Notes under the pieces: model-generated
What the model was told of the DNA's origin: nothing
Databases searched by the model: none
The model's input: the letters and a program-made list of their open reading frames with translations, nothing else
Translations under genes and position numbers: made by a program
Origin: Hysterangium stoloniferum
Taxonomy: Eukaryota > Basidiomycota > Agaricomycetes > Hysterangiales > Hysterangiaceae
Reading direction: 5' to 3'
Length of the DNA stretch: 64,000 nt
Assembly (NCBI GenBank): GCA_015178975.1
Contig: WHVD01000049.1
Coordinates: forward strand, 248,001-312,000
Shown here: piece by piece, positions 31,848-42,230 of the stretch
Layout of the letters: each line of letters starts with the position of its first letter
Numbering within the stretch: the stretch's first letter is position 1

Positions 31848-33597
31848 CTAGACCAAATAACTTCTTGTTTGTCTGAGTGATGTGACAACAGAAAAATCAA
31901 CAAACCTGTTCTTCAAGTAAAGGGGATAAAAGATCTGTAGAAGTTTTCATGGTGCTGTTCCCAGACTGTATAACTTTCTGTTTGTCTTAGTGAGGTGATG
32001 GTACTCATTGTAAATGGATAAGGACTAAACAAATACAAACAGACCTTATGTAACCCAAAATACATGGTGATTCCCAACCCCAGCAACCCAAGCCCTAATG
32101 CTCATAATCCCTCACTAATCCAAATACATCCCAAGTTATATATACCAATCCAGACAAAACAAGAACAATAAGATAAATTGGGAATGGGGATCTGGGTGCC
32201 AAAGGTATGTCTGAGGTTACATCATGAAATCAAGGCAGGTTGGGTCTCAATCAGATTATGGATCAGGACTGTGGTCAAAAGTCTGACTTGAGGAGGAGAT
32301 GGGAGTTTGCAAATTTACATGAGGGATGAGGGTCAGAATCCAAGTCATTACTGAGATCAAGAGCATATATTGGGTGCAAAGTTGGAGTGAAGGTCATGGC
32401 CATGTTCATGTCCTAATACTTCAATTCTTTACATTATATTACACACAGATTGCTCCAGTTCCTGACTATACCATCAGTTCCCCTAACCTTATTAGCACTC
32501 AGAATTTTGATAGCATACTCAGGCCCCAGCCACTGAGTTCCAAACCCTCACCATATACCTCACTATAATGGATAGAATAACTGTTATGAAAGTAAGTAAA
32601 CTATGTATGACAACAAATGAGTGAGTTGTAACATACCTCAGTCTATACAAAGTGTGAAAATCAACTGAGGTTAATGTATTGTTTGGCAAATAATTATGAA
32701 GAATCTGAACAATAGAGGAAGAAAAGAATAGCTGCAAGACATTGCCAAGAAAATAGTTATGGAATACAAGAATGTGGAAACCCTATGACTCTGGATATAT
32801 TGGTGTCTTGAGCATGTATTAGTCTTGGTCACCTAGCCCTTGCTTTTAACATCTCAATTTGTTGGAATATGTGGTTCAGAAACCTAAGTATCCACATGTA
32901 CCCATAGCACTCCTTATCCATGGCTTTGGTTCTGTCTACTATGTGGTCATATAAGTTCAGTCACTTCTGGTGACCAGCCTGTGTTTGTGTCTGCATAGTG
33001 TTAAGATGTGTGTCTCTATCATGTACCTGAGTCTAGCAGAAAACTCTTGGGATTTGTCATGTATTTTAAGTCTTGTTCTATTTTTTCCTTATTTTTCTGA
33101 AGAAATCACAAAAAAGTGCAATTAAATATACTTATATTGAGGTGAAATTATTTTGACATTATTCTCCTGATTTTCCTCAAATTTTATGAAATTTACCATG
33201 TATTTTTATCATACAGACTGAAGGAGCTAGGAAATTTGTTTTAAACTAAATCTCACCAAACCAGTGCTTAATTCACAACATACAGGAACATTACATAATT
33301 ATTTACACACTAAAATTTGGGAACATTATGTAAGCATATATGCTATCTTGCAATATTCCAGAAACTCATGGAAAATAGCTTCCAGGTAAGGCTAAAAATA
33401 AATAGTAAAGTAGCTAGAAGGTTTTGAAATGTCTTAGATTTTACTGTATATAAACAATAAGACTGGGAAACCTGCTGGGGCCTGGTCCCTGCCATACCAG
33501 CACCTCCCTGTTTACAGATAATCCACCAACCAGATGTTAAAATGGTAATTGAAACTTTAATGGATATTTGTGGGTAACTAGGTATTAGGCTATGTAT
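31848..33597. other. AT-rich transposon-derived region
   Basis: No gene is supported. About 32220-32560 resembles, in wording and order, 52560-52760 (gatgagggtcag and neighbouring text), so part is shared repeat debris. An LTR-like start lies at about 32858. The rest is AT-rich without clear structure. Confidence 0.35.
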
Positions 33598-34122
33598 TGT
33601 TACAGTTGCTTAGTAATACTTAACCTTTTTGCTATCAACCACATGTAACGATGCTCACTATCCTCTACTTTCAATACCAGACCTGGACCACTTAGATGCT
33701 TTAATATCCTTCCCAATCCATCCCTGAGTCAGTTTGACATCTGGTTTATTTATCTTCCTGCATTTGCTCCTGTTCCATCCTGACCTTTGTTCTTGTTCTT
33801 AGTATGGTCAACCATGCTTTGCTTCTTGTTCACCCATTTTGTCTCCCTTATATCACTGGATTAGTAGTACAATAATTTTTAGTACTATATAGTCAAGTAA
33901 ATATTTGTACTTGTAATCCAATCAGAAAATCAACATAGCACCCATCTAGTAATCTATGTACCTATTTTGCTCTAGTAAGCTTTACACCAGCATATTTCCA
34001 GAACCTGTGGGTCCTCCAAGCATCACTAGTTCTAGGAAGCCCTGGGTCCTCACCCTATTATTTTATATAATCCTGGACCCCACAGGTCTCCCATTCTGTC
34101 CCCCTGTCTGAAATTGGACTTA

Positions 34123-35697
34123 ACAATCATGTTCAGTGAATTTTAACTCAAATGCTTATAACTCCAGAAATAAATTAGCTAAAATTAGAAAAAAATATGT
34201 GTTAGAATGCCCTGTTTCTGAACTTTAACATGATAAGCAAGTTTGTTCCAAAATATTCACTCATTGTTGAGATATTAAATATTGTGTACAGGAGTATCAT
34301 TGCAACCCTTTTTTTGCTTTCATTTTATAAACATAAAGCTATGCATTCTAGTACTTGGTATGACCTCCTTTAGCCTTGACCACTGCTGCAACCCTCCTAA
34401 GCATACTTTCAATCAAATTCTGGCACACTTCTGGCATTATTTTATCCCACTCTACTTGTACCCCCTCCCACAACTCCAATATCCCTCCTAGGGTCCTCTA
34501 ATACTTTCCCAGCTACTTTTTCAGATGATCCCAGAGATATTCAATAGGATTGAGGTCAGGGGACTGTGCTGGCCTAGGAAGGACCTTGTATCCATGATCT
34601 TCAAACCAAGTTGTAGCTTTCTTGGACTTGTGCTTGGGATCATTATCCTGCTGGAAGATGATAGTGGAGGGATTCTTGCCTTCTCTGGAGTTCATCTTGC
34701 AGAATATTGGTGTATAACTCTCCATCCATCCTCTCATCAATCTTGTATACATACCCAACTCCCTCCCACAGCATGTAGCCCCACATCATCGGAGATCCAC
34801 CCCCAAACTTTACAGTCTCCTTCACAAGCCTATCACTCAGACCCTCCTCTGCCTTCTTCCAAGCCTACCTCTTCCCATCTGACCCCAGCCTATTCATTTT
34901 GGTCTCATCAGACCATACAACAGTCTTCCAGTCCTCTATAGTCCAATCCAAATGAGCCAGAGCAAAATCCATCCTCTCCTTCCTATGCCTCTTGGTAAGG
35001 AGGGGCTTCTTGGCCTTTACCACAGCTTTCATACCAGCTAACTTCAGGGTTATGAGCTGTCTGGGATGGAAGAGACTGGTTGGTAGTGTTCTGAAGGATC
35101 TGGGTGATCTGAGAGGCATTTTCAGCCTTCCCTGAGGTGATGAGATACTGGGTATAGTAACTATCAACCTCAGAAAGCTTGGAAGGATGTCCACCAGTGG
35201 ACTTCTTCAGGTAAGGATGATATTTTCTGTGAAATCTGGAGATGGTACTGATGTGTAGACCAGTGGATGATGAAATCTGGTGGGCAGAATGACCAGAATC
35301 CAAGAGGGAGAGGATGTATTTGCATTGAGAAATAGAAGAGGCTGTATGCTGGAATCAACAAGACTGTTGTGGTCTGTTTGTCATGTGTTGAATGTTTTGA
35401 AAATGTCACATGATTACACAATCAAATACAATCTAACAATGGATCAGAAACACCAGTACAACCTGCCCTTTCATATACAGAACAAAAGCAAAAAAAGGGT
35501 TGCAATGATACTCCTGTACAAAATATTTAATATCTCAACAATGAGTGAATATTTTTGAACAAACTTGCTTATCATGTCAAAGTTCAGAAACAGGGCTTTC
35601 TAATTTATATTTTTTCCTAATTTTAGCTAATTTATTTCTGGAGTTATAAGCATTTGAGTTAAAATTTACTGAACATTGCAACCCTTTTTTTGCTTAC
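34123..35697 (-). mobile_element. Tc1/mariner transposon with ~190-bp terminal inverted repeats, inactive
   Basis: The arms 34126-34316 and 35492-35690 are inverted copies. They share ttcagt.aattttaactcaaatgc at the ends and gcaaaaaaagggttgcaatgatactcctg at the inner edges. The right arm also carries gcaaccctttttttgc outside, so the motif is repeated as in Tc1 elements with internal direct repeats. Total length of about 1.6 kb is standard. The left outer tip appears shortened. Confidence 0.85.
34513..35421 (-). pseudogene. Tc1/mariner transposase, frameshifted
   Basis: Minus-strand peptides give the family order. An HTH region (SAHQISSSTGLHISTISRFH) lies at 34983-35303, and the first catalytic Asp block (VVWSDETKMNRLG) at 34865-34945. 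A GGG-type block (GGGSPMMWGYM) comes at about 34800. The second catalytic block plus Glu block (FQQDNDPKHKSKKATTWF and QSPDLNPIEYLWDHLKK) is at 34513-34670, with the D-to-E spacing of a DD34E enzyme. The pieces lie in different frames (changes near 35150, 34860 and 34690), so the gene is dead. The key acidic residues are still present. Confidence 0.85.
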
Positions 35698-35785
35698 TGT
35701 ACATATAAGCTGTAGCCAAGTCCTACTTGTCCTGGAACACCTGTGGGTTTACCCCAGATGCCTGTCATAAGCCTCAAGCTTAACA

Positions 35786-36192
35786 ATAAAGAGCTCAGCT
35801 CCAGTACTGAAATAAAACATATCTTAAACATATCTTTTAGCTATCAATCTTTGCCACATATGTAAGTGAACCACTGCAGCAGCAGTTTATTCCCTAGTTG
35901 GGTTGTTGGACAAATACTTCCACCTCTAGTTGTTGGCCTTCAATTAATAAATTACTACAGCACTATTTACCTTTGTTTTGGAATTAGGAATTGATTTCCA
36001 ATTTCCCCTAAGGTTTGAGCATAGAAAAATACTGAGAATATTTAGACAAGATCTTTAAGTACTACATTAAGATCCTGATATGTAAGTTAGTATCATAGTA
36101 GACACAGTAGATTAGTGTTAATATCTAAGCAAGGGGTTAAGAGGGGAGCTCTATGTCAGACAGCTGACAATAGAACAGGTGATGGGATGTAT
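35786..36192. other. AT-rich spacer
   Basis: No gene or clear repeat is seen between the LTR remnant and the minisatellite. Confidence 0.3.
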
Positions 36193-36770
36193 TTTGACCC
36201 TCGAACAAGTTTGACCCTCGAACAAGTTTGACCCTCGAACAAGTTTGACCCTCGAACAAGTTTGACCCTCGAACAAGTTTGACCCTCGAACAAGTTTGAC
36301 CCTCGAACAAGTTTGACCCTCGAACAAGTTTGACCCTCGAACAAGTTTGACCCTCGAACAAGTTTGACCCTCGAACAAGTTTGACCCTCGAACAAGTTTG
36401 ACCCTCGAACAAGTTTGACCCTCGAACAAGTTTGACCCTCGAACAAGTTTGACCCTCGAACAAGTTTGACCCTCGAACAAGTTTGACCCTCGAACAAGTT
36501 TGACCCTCGAACAAGTTTGACCCTCGAACAAGTTTGACCCTCGAACAAGTTTGACCCTCGAACAAGTTTGACCCTCGAACAAGTTTGACCCTCGAACAAG
36601 TTTGACCCTCGAACAAGTTTGACCCTCGAACAAGTTTGACCCTCGAACAAGTTTGACCCTCGAACAAGTTTGACCCTCGAACAAGTTTGACCCTCGAACA
36701 AGTTTGACCCTCGAACAAGTTTGACCCTCGAACAAGTTTGACCCTCGAACAAGTTTGACCCTCGAACAAG
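36193..36770. repeat. Perfect minisatellite, 34 copies of a 17-bp unit
   Basis: The unit tttgaccctcgaacaag repeats 34 times (578 bp) with no variant that I can see. Because 17 is not a multiple of 3 and the minus strand lacks stops in the unit, all three minus frames are open. This yields meaningless 198-222 residue frames. Total homogeneity points to very recent expansion or ongoing gene-conversion-like correction. Confidence 0.97.
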
Positions 36771-37136
36771 TTACACCCCTGATCCAGTCTCTAGTCCTCT
36801 TGTCTGTCTGCACGCTCAATTCCTGGAACTTCCACAGGAACTCTGGAATCTACATCTTCCTGTATGCATTCTGTCAGCTCCAAATATGGACACCCAAATG
36901 AGTGTATGAGGGTGCAGCCTATAAGCTGAAGCCAAGTCCATCTCAGCCGCCACCATACTTTCTGGTAATTATTCTGATACCATGTTCCTTGTACTAATAT
37001 CCCCGGAACTTTCCCCAGACCTATTACCTGGGGACTCCCATGGGACATTTCCCAGAAGAAAGTGTGTGTTTGGAATAATTACCAGAAACACTCTGTGGGA
37101 CTTCTTCGGAGTTTATATCTTGTTTGGAACTTAACA
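36771..37136 (+). mobile_element. 3' part of an LTR adjoining the minisatellite
   Basis: The block holds the LTR motif gagggtgcagcctataagctgaagccaag and ends GGAACTTAACA at 37136, like the solo LTRs at 19164 and 20226. Its left part is replaced by or continuous with the minisatellite, so the array may have grown inside an LTR. Confidence 0.5.
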
Positions 37137-37789
37137 GGTTGCATATGCACATGCCTTAATACATACAAACAGTGGGGTGTCTGTGGGCAAACCTGCCCAT
37201 GACCACTTTAAAAATTGGCTGCAAGAACTACATAAATAAATGTAATAAAATTCCTAACAAAGTTGGTAAATTCAAAGAGAATCTGAAAAAATGCCAGGAA
37301 TTCAAATACAAGTATGATAAATTCAATAAACTCAAATAAAATCTGAGAAAACTGTAAACCAATCCCAGTAATTCAAACACAATCTGGGAATTTTCCCCTC
37401 AATTTCAGTATATTCCAATTAACTCCAGAAAAATAAAATAAAACCCAGAAAAATCACAGTAAATTCAGAGTAGTTCCAGCAGGTTAAAACAAAACCCAGG
37501 AAAACCATTCAATTCAGATAAAATCCATGCATCCCTTCAATTGCAGTCAATCAACTCCTGTAGATTCAAATCAATTCCCTATCAAATTCCTTTAGGAAAA
37601 TCCCAATCAGATCTGATCAAATAAATTCATATAAATATCAGTAAATTTAAATAATTCTGACCAATTTAAAAACTGATCACATTCAAAACTGCTTGAATCC
37701 AAATTCAATTAAACTGAACCAAATTGAAAACTGACTCAAAGATCTGTCATCATATAGTTAACACCCTCAATACTAACAACTGACAATGT
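37137..37789. other. AT-rich region of aaatcc/caattc-type words
   Basis: About 37230-37740 is a simple-sequence-like run of short related words (aattcaaat, aaatctgaga, cagtaaattc). It resembles 17520-17790 in composition and is probably transposon non-coding sequence. No gene is supported. Confidence 0.35.
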
Positions 37790-37995
37790 TGTTAGAATTA
37801 CATAATAGAGTGAAAAGTATTGACCTGAGCTGGATTTGAACCAGCGACCACTATGTCTGGATTACATGTCTAGTGCTCTTAACCCCTGAGCTATCAGGCC
37901 ATTAAGAGTAGTTCTATTAAGAACCAGTTACTACTGAGATGATTAGTCATCAGTAAGATATTAATATATCCAGGTCAACCATTGCTCATTCAACA
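37790..37995. mobile_element. 206-bp TG...CA mini-element carrying a different tRNA-like sequence
   Basis: The block begins TGTTAGAATTACATAATAG and ends GCTCATTCAACA. It is flanked by an exact 5-bp duplication AATGT (37785-37789 and 37996-38000). The layout matches the elements at 30751 and 31723: TGTTA start, about 30 bp of AT-rich leader with a GTG-AAAA word, a minus-strand tRNA-like core, then an AT-rich tail. The tRNA itself is different and the tail is longer. Confidence 0.85.
37821..37900 (-). tRNA. tRNA or tRNA-like sequence inside the 206-bp element
   Basis: Read from 37900 down, the 80 nt give a 7-bp acceptor stem (GGCCTGA with TCAGGTC plus A). They also give a canonical D arm and A box (TAGCTCAGGGG) and a perfect 5-bp T stem with B box (GCTGGTTCAAATCCAGC). 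The anticodon arm reads CTAGA-CATGTAA-TCCAG, which would place TGT (Thr), but position 33 is A and one stem pair is mismatched. The variable region is about 11 nt. A short intron with a different anticodon stem (ACTA/TAGT) is the alternative. It is better preserved than the other two and could be active. Confidence 0.65.
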
Positions 37996-38000
37996 AATGT

Positions 38001-38849
38001 TTGGTATCTCTGACAAAACAAATTGTATGTATAGTCTTTACATCTTTCTATCCAATTATAAAATGCATTGCCAAAGGTGTTTGTATTTGACTCACAAAGG
38101 TCCACTTGGTCTCACAACACAAAATAATAAATTCATTGAATCTGGACTTGCATACCCACCATCTTCTGAACAGGTATCTGTCCCAGATAGTCATCTCAAG
38201 CCCCTTGAATTGGATACTGATACAAAACCAGTAGACAAATTGCATAGTCCCTCCCAAAATTAGTGGAATAATGCAGAATCTGTCAAGTTCTCCATAAGCT
38301 GATGAGGGACACCTTACAAAATTACTCCACACAAGTATGTAACAGCAAATTGTCCATGATGATTTCCATGTATTCTATCAAAACAGAGAATGGTTATAAC
38401 TATTGTAAAATAATATGATATAGATCATTGTTTATATCCACCTTTGGAATCATGGAAGCAAGAAGGCCAGTTTCCTTATGAATGCTTAAAGTTGTTGATA
38501 CAGAGTAAAGTTGTGGGATAGGTGGGGCTTGGGGAGCTTTCCCCCAACAAGCTAGGCCCGCAGGGGAGCAAGTGTTCCAAGGCTCAAATATATCATCTGA
38601 TAATGTAATATAACCAAAGAGAGCACAGCGAGACCGTGAGCATCATCCACGGCTCCACGGCTTGCAACCCAACATATATTCAGATGACAAACCATCGGAC
38701 TCACCATATTCTGATCGGTCTATGCTTTTACAATGTATATTATATATTTGGGCTATAATTTACAAGTCCCAAAAGCCCGCGACTCTGCGTGCCGTAACAT
38801 GCCATATATGCCATATATAACCAATGCCTAAAAACAGCGCATTCGAGAA
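38001..38849. other. No supported gene
   Basis: Overlapping frames at 37982-38263 (plus) and 38048-38332 (minus) lack recognisable features. The stretch leads into copy C of the zinc-finger unit at about 38850. Confidence 0.35.
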
Positions 38850-41800
38850 GTGATCATGAAAGTTGCCGGTAGCGCGTTTGTGCCATTGTTAAGATATTTG
38901 GAAATATCCCAAGAATCACATATGACAGTCATGGGGTTCGCTTCCGTGGTCTGAGTCGGAGGTGAATTGCCATCGGACCCACATGTAACGCTGGTACCAG
39001 TGCGGGACCGCTCCTATTTCACGATGATAGATTCAATTTCAGGATTTTCGATTTGTGCCTTCGGCCCCACGAAACTCAGTAGCCGATACAATTTAATCCA
39101 GAGAAGGTCGCGAATTGGTGTTCATTTGAAATACAGGGATTCCATCCTGACGCGCCAGCTAATTATCTGACGCCGAATCGACTATTTCCTTGGAGTACAG
39201 TCCAGCTGGGTGTAAAAACCTAGACGCTGTAAGCTTGCACGACGTTTGCCCAGGAGCAAAGGACTAGACGTTGTCACAAGGTCGTAGAATTTTCGTTTGG
39301 AGTATTACTTCAATAAATATTAGACAACTCACAGCTGGTGGATGTCTGGGATGTTCATGTCCTAACTATTCACGGGCTAGACCTACTGTAGCGAGACAGA
39401 AGACGCCTTGTAGGTTCACTTCGCCAGAACGAAGACAATAACGGTGTTCATAATTACAATGAAACGTCACCTTCGCCAGCGGCAAGATTGAATTTGACAC
39501 TTCATGTCCAGTACTTGAATACAATTGACATGCTATCACCCACTGTTCAGATTAGTAGGTTTAGTAGTTTCAACCGGCAAATCAAGGAGTTAGAAGCTAG
39601 AACGGTTGGATATTAAGGGGGGGAATTGTAAGTTAGGTATCTATACAAAAATACTGACAACATCTTTTCCATAACAAAAATTAGTAGGGTTTAAAATACG
39701 GTACCGAACAAAGCCATTGCTATGGATACATTTCTTTAAAGGTAGAGGATGGGTCCGAAGAACAATACACAATCAACCAGATAAATTAAACTTGGTTGGG
39801 AAATGTGGGGTTGTTTACGTCCTCCGAGAAGAACTATAGTAATTCTTAGAGGAGGAGGGTTCGCCCCGTCTATCGCGGCCGTCATCTTCGTTTCCTTCAC
39901 GGCCGCCATGTGACAACATATGTCTATTTAGGTTGGACTTGGAATTGAACGCCTTGGGACAATACGAGCATTCAAAGGCTAAAAACCAGACAGTTGGTGG
40001 TGGGTATCAATATGAAGTGAAACAAACGTACGTCGCTCTCCGGTATGGGTTAGCATATGTTGCTATAAGTATGCGATCGGAATATTAGAGAAACGGTAAC
40101 TTATTCATAGCCCTGACGCACATTATAGACACTCTGCCTTTCAATCCGCCTCCCACAGACATGACATTCGAACTTCTTCTTCGAATCATTGTCGTATGTT
40201 TTCGGTAGCGTATGCTCACGCAAAATTCCAGGCGGTTTCGAATACGATTCAGAGACAGCGATTAGCTGGTCTCTCCCATGCGATGGAGCAAGGACGTGAT
40301 AAATGGGGTCCCTACTCCCGGCAGTAGAGCGAGAGACATTCGCCGCGGAACCCCTACTCGGTTCTTGACTGTAAGGCTCAGGATGCGCGATGGGTCTATT
40401 ATATCTATGGTCATTTTGCCTGCTACGTGCAGAATGCTCCCGGATAGGTGGCAATCTCAAATCAGTTGGCAAAGCACGGCTCATACGGTCGAAGTTGTAA
40501 GGATCCCCGAATTGCTCTGAACGTTGTCAGTGAGTCCAAGAACGTAAAAGTAATGAATGAGAACGAAATTACCAGGTAGAACTTCACGAAGTGGCGGTAA
40601 TTCTTGTCTGCGCTCTCCATCTCTGTCCTGTCTGGTACTTCTTGAAGTGGAGCTGTAGTAGTCGTTGTTGTGTCCAGACATGTGCGGGAGGTTTGGTTAC
40701 TAGGTGATTTGGATGAAAGCTCAATGACTACCTTCCGCTTTATAGCAGTCGAAGAGATCAACATAAAAATTGTTCGGTCCGTTATACTCGCCTGTATGAG
40801 CGCGTGCATTGTTCAATTCCTCTCAGGTCCATCTTGACGGTGGCGATGGTGCAAAGCACAGTATTGTGCAGAAGAACGCTACCCGTTAGCCATTGATGAT
40901 GAATAATAATAAACCCTCCAAGTGTTTTAGATAAGGCTCTGCATATGACGTTTTCTGAATTGTTTTGTTGTGGCGAGGAAACAGAATCAGAGGATCATCA
41001 TGCCGAGAGAACCAATCCCATCATGAGATAGCCAAAAAAAATTGAGCCTGGCATAGCGATAATCCTATCCAATGACGCAGAGCATGATACATCAGGGGCA
41101 TATCTCCGGGTTTCTGCTAATTCTCAACCGATTCCGGAAAGCGGTGCTGTGCTATGCGATAAAAGGTATAAGATGCCGATCCTCCAATTTGATAGCTGAA
41201 GCAGTGAACTTCCATCTGCTGTTCATGCATAGTTCCGGTCGGGATAAATAATTAAGAGTACAACGATGGTAAAAGCAACAAATAAGCAAGTGTTGGTCCG
41301 TGTGCTCCTATTATTCAGACCAAGGCCCCGAATACGCCGATGGCACACTTCCCCAAGTCTGTTTTGAAGGTGTGCGGGCCGGGCGGGACGACACATAGGA
41401 TATCATTGTATAACTCTATTTCTTCCCATATTGTAGAGAGGGGAAAGAAATTTAGTATAAAGAGCTAGCAGTGAAGTGTGGGAGCATTTAGTTGTATCTT
41501 GTTGTAGAAAACAATTTTTCTGTGTAGGCCTCTTTCACCTCGTTAAAGAGTCAACTTGAAGGTAAATTTTGCGTTCATTTTGCGTTCCCTGCCAAGCAGC
41601 AGCCGCCCGGCAACATCAGCCGCTCACCCTGACCTCCTGAAAAGACGAAGTTGAGCCAAGACTTTATGGTGATGTGACTCAATGAGATAATTGCGAAGTG
41701 TAAGGAGCTTCCCAGGCAGCGAGAGAAGTGGTTAATTTGATTGGGAAGCTGTGCAGACTACGATATATAATTAGATTGTGTAACTGAGCTTAACCATGAG

Positions 41801-42230
41801 TGAATTACTGGTGAATTTATACATCTAGAGGGATGAATATTCAGCAGAGATCCGTGAGGAGAATTAAAATGTTTAAGTTAAGGATCCAGGATAGCTAGGT
41901 ATGTTCCATAATATTTCACACTAGTATTCTAGGAATGTCAGATTAATTCTCAACGGATTTTAAGGATACTATTGTATAACTCTATTTATTCCCGTGGACC
42001 ATGTCAGAGAGAGGGGGAAGAAACCAGGCATAGTGGGCTAGCAGTTAAGTGAGGAAGCATTTAATTGTGTCTTAATATAAATAACAATGTATCTGTCTGA
42101 GTCTCGTTAAAGAGTTAAGGCTGCAGAAGGTAAGGTTTGTGCTCGCTGCCAAGCAGCACTGGAACTACAACAACAGACATTCACCCTGGCCTCTTGAAAG
42201 TTGGGTCTAGATTCTATGGTGATGGCCTTT
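38850..42230 (-). repeat. Zinc-finger unit, copy C
   Basis: Read on the minus strand this has the order of copy B: a diverged upstream part, the zinc-finger gene and a tail down to about 38850. It lacks the tRNA-bearing element and the LTR-like block of copy B. Its most upstream part exists twice: about 41407-41690 and about 41968-42230 are diverged copies of the same ~270 bp, corresponding to 30890-31090 in copy B. The conserved frame seen at 30382-30711 is degenerate here. Confidence 0.7.
39815..40681 (-). CDS. C2H2 zinc-finger protein (copy C)
   Basis: Four exons are proposed: 40681-40573, 40516-40122, 40062-40032 and 39978-39815, giving 232 residues. Introns are GT-AG and 53-59 nt. It differs from copy B mainly by lacking five codons after STR near the N-terminus and by scattered substitutions. 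Both fingers keep their Cys and His ligands (CHVCGRRIERQS completed by exon 3, and CSYCPKAFNSKSNLNRH). The linker is the standard THTGERPFEC. The frame is open throughout. It is inferred to be a DNA-binding protein of unknown target. Confidence 0.74.

Larger units (their letters stand above)
33598..35785 (+). mobile_element. LTR remnant interrupted by a Tc1/mariner element
   Basis: The sequence before about 34110 (ending ctgtctgaaattggac) and after about 35700 (ataagctgtagccaagtcctac ... aagcttaaca) matches consecutive parts of the solo LTR at 20226-21100. It is therefore one LTR of that family split by the insertion at about 34123-35697. The outer left end (TGTTACAG) is approximate and no target duplication was found. 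Confidence 0.6.

Noticed and set aside
36193-36770. Possible CRISPR array
   Set aside because: The units are directly contiguous with no spacers, and the sequence is fungal.
36137-36819. Three overlapping minus-strand open frames of 198-222 residues with a 17-residue repeat
   Set aside because: They are the automatic result of a stop-free 17-bp minisatellite read in three frames. There is no start context, intron or flanking coding sequence.
37774-37796. Short palindrome ctaacaac-tgacaat-gttgttag as a possible terminator or operator
   Set aside because: It overlaps the target duplication and TGTTA tip of the 206-bp element and is explained by the insertion.
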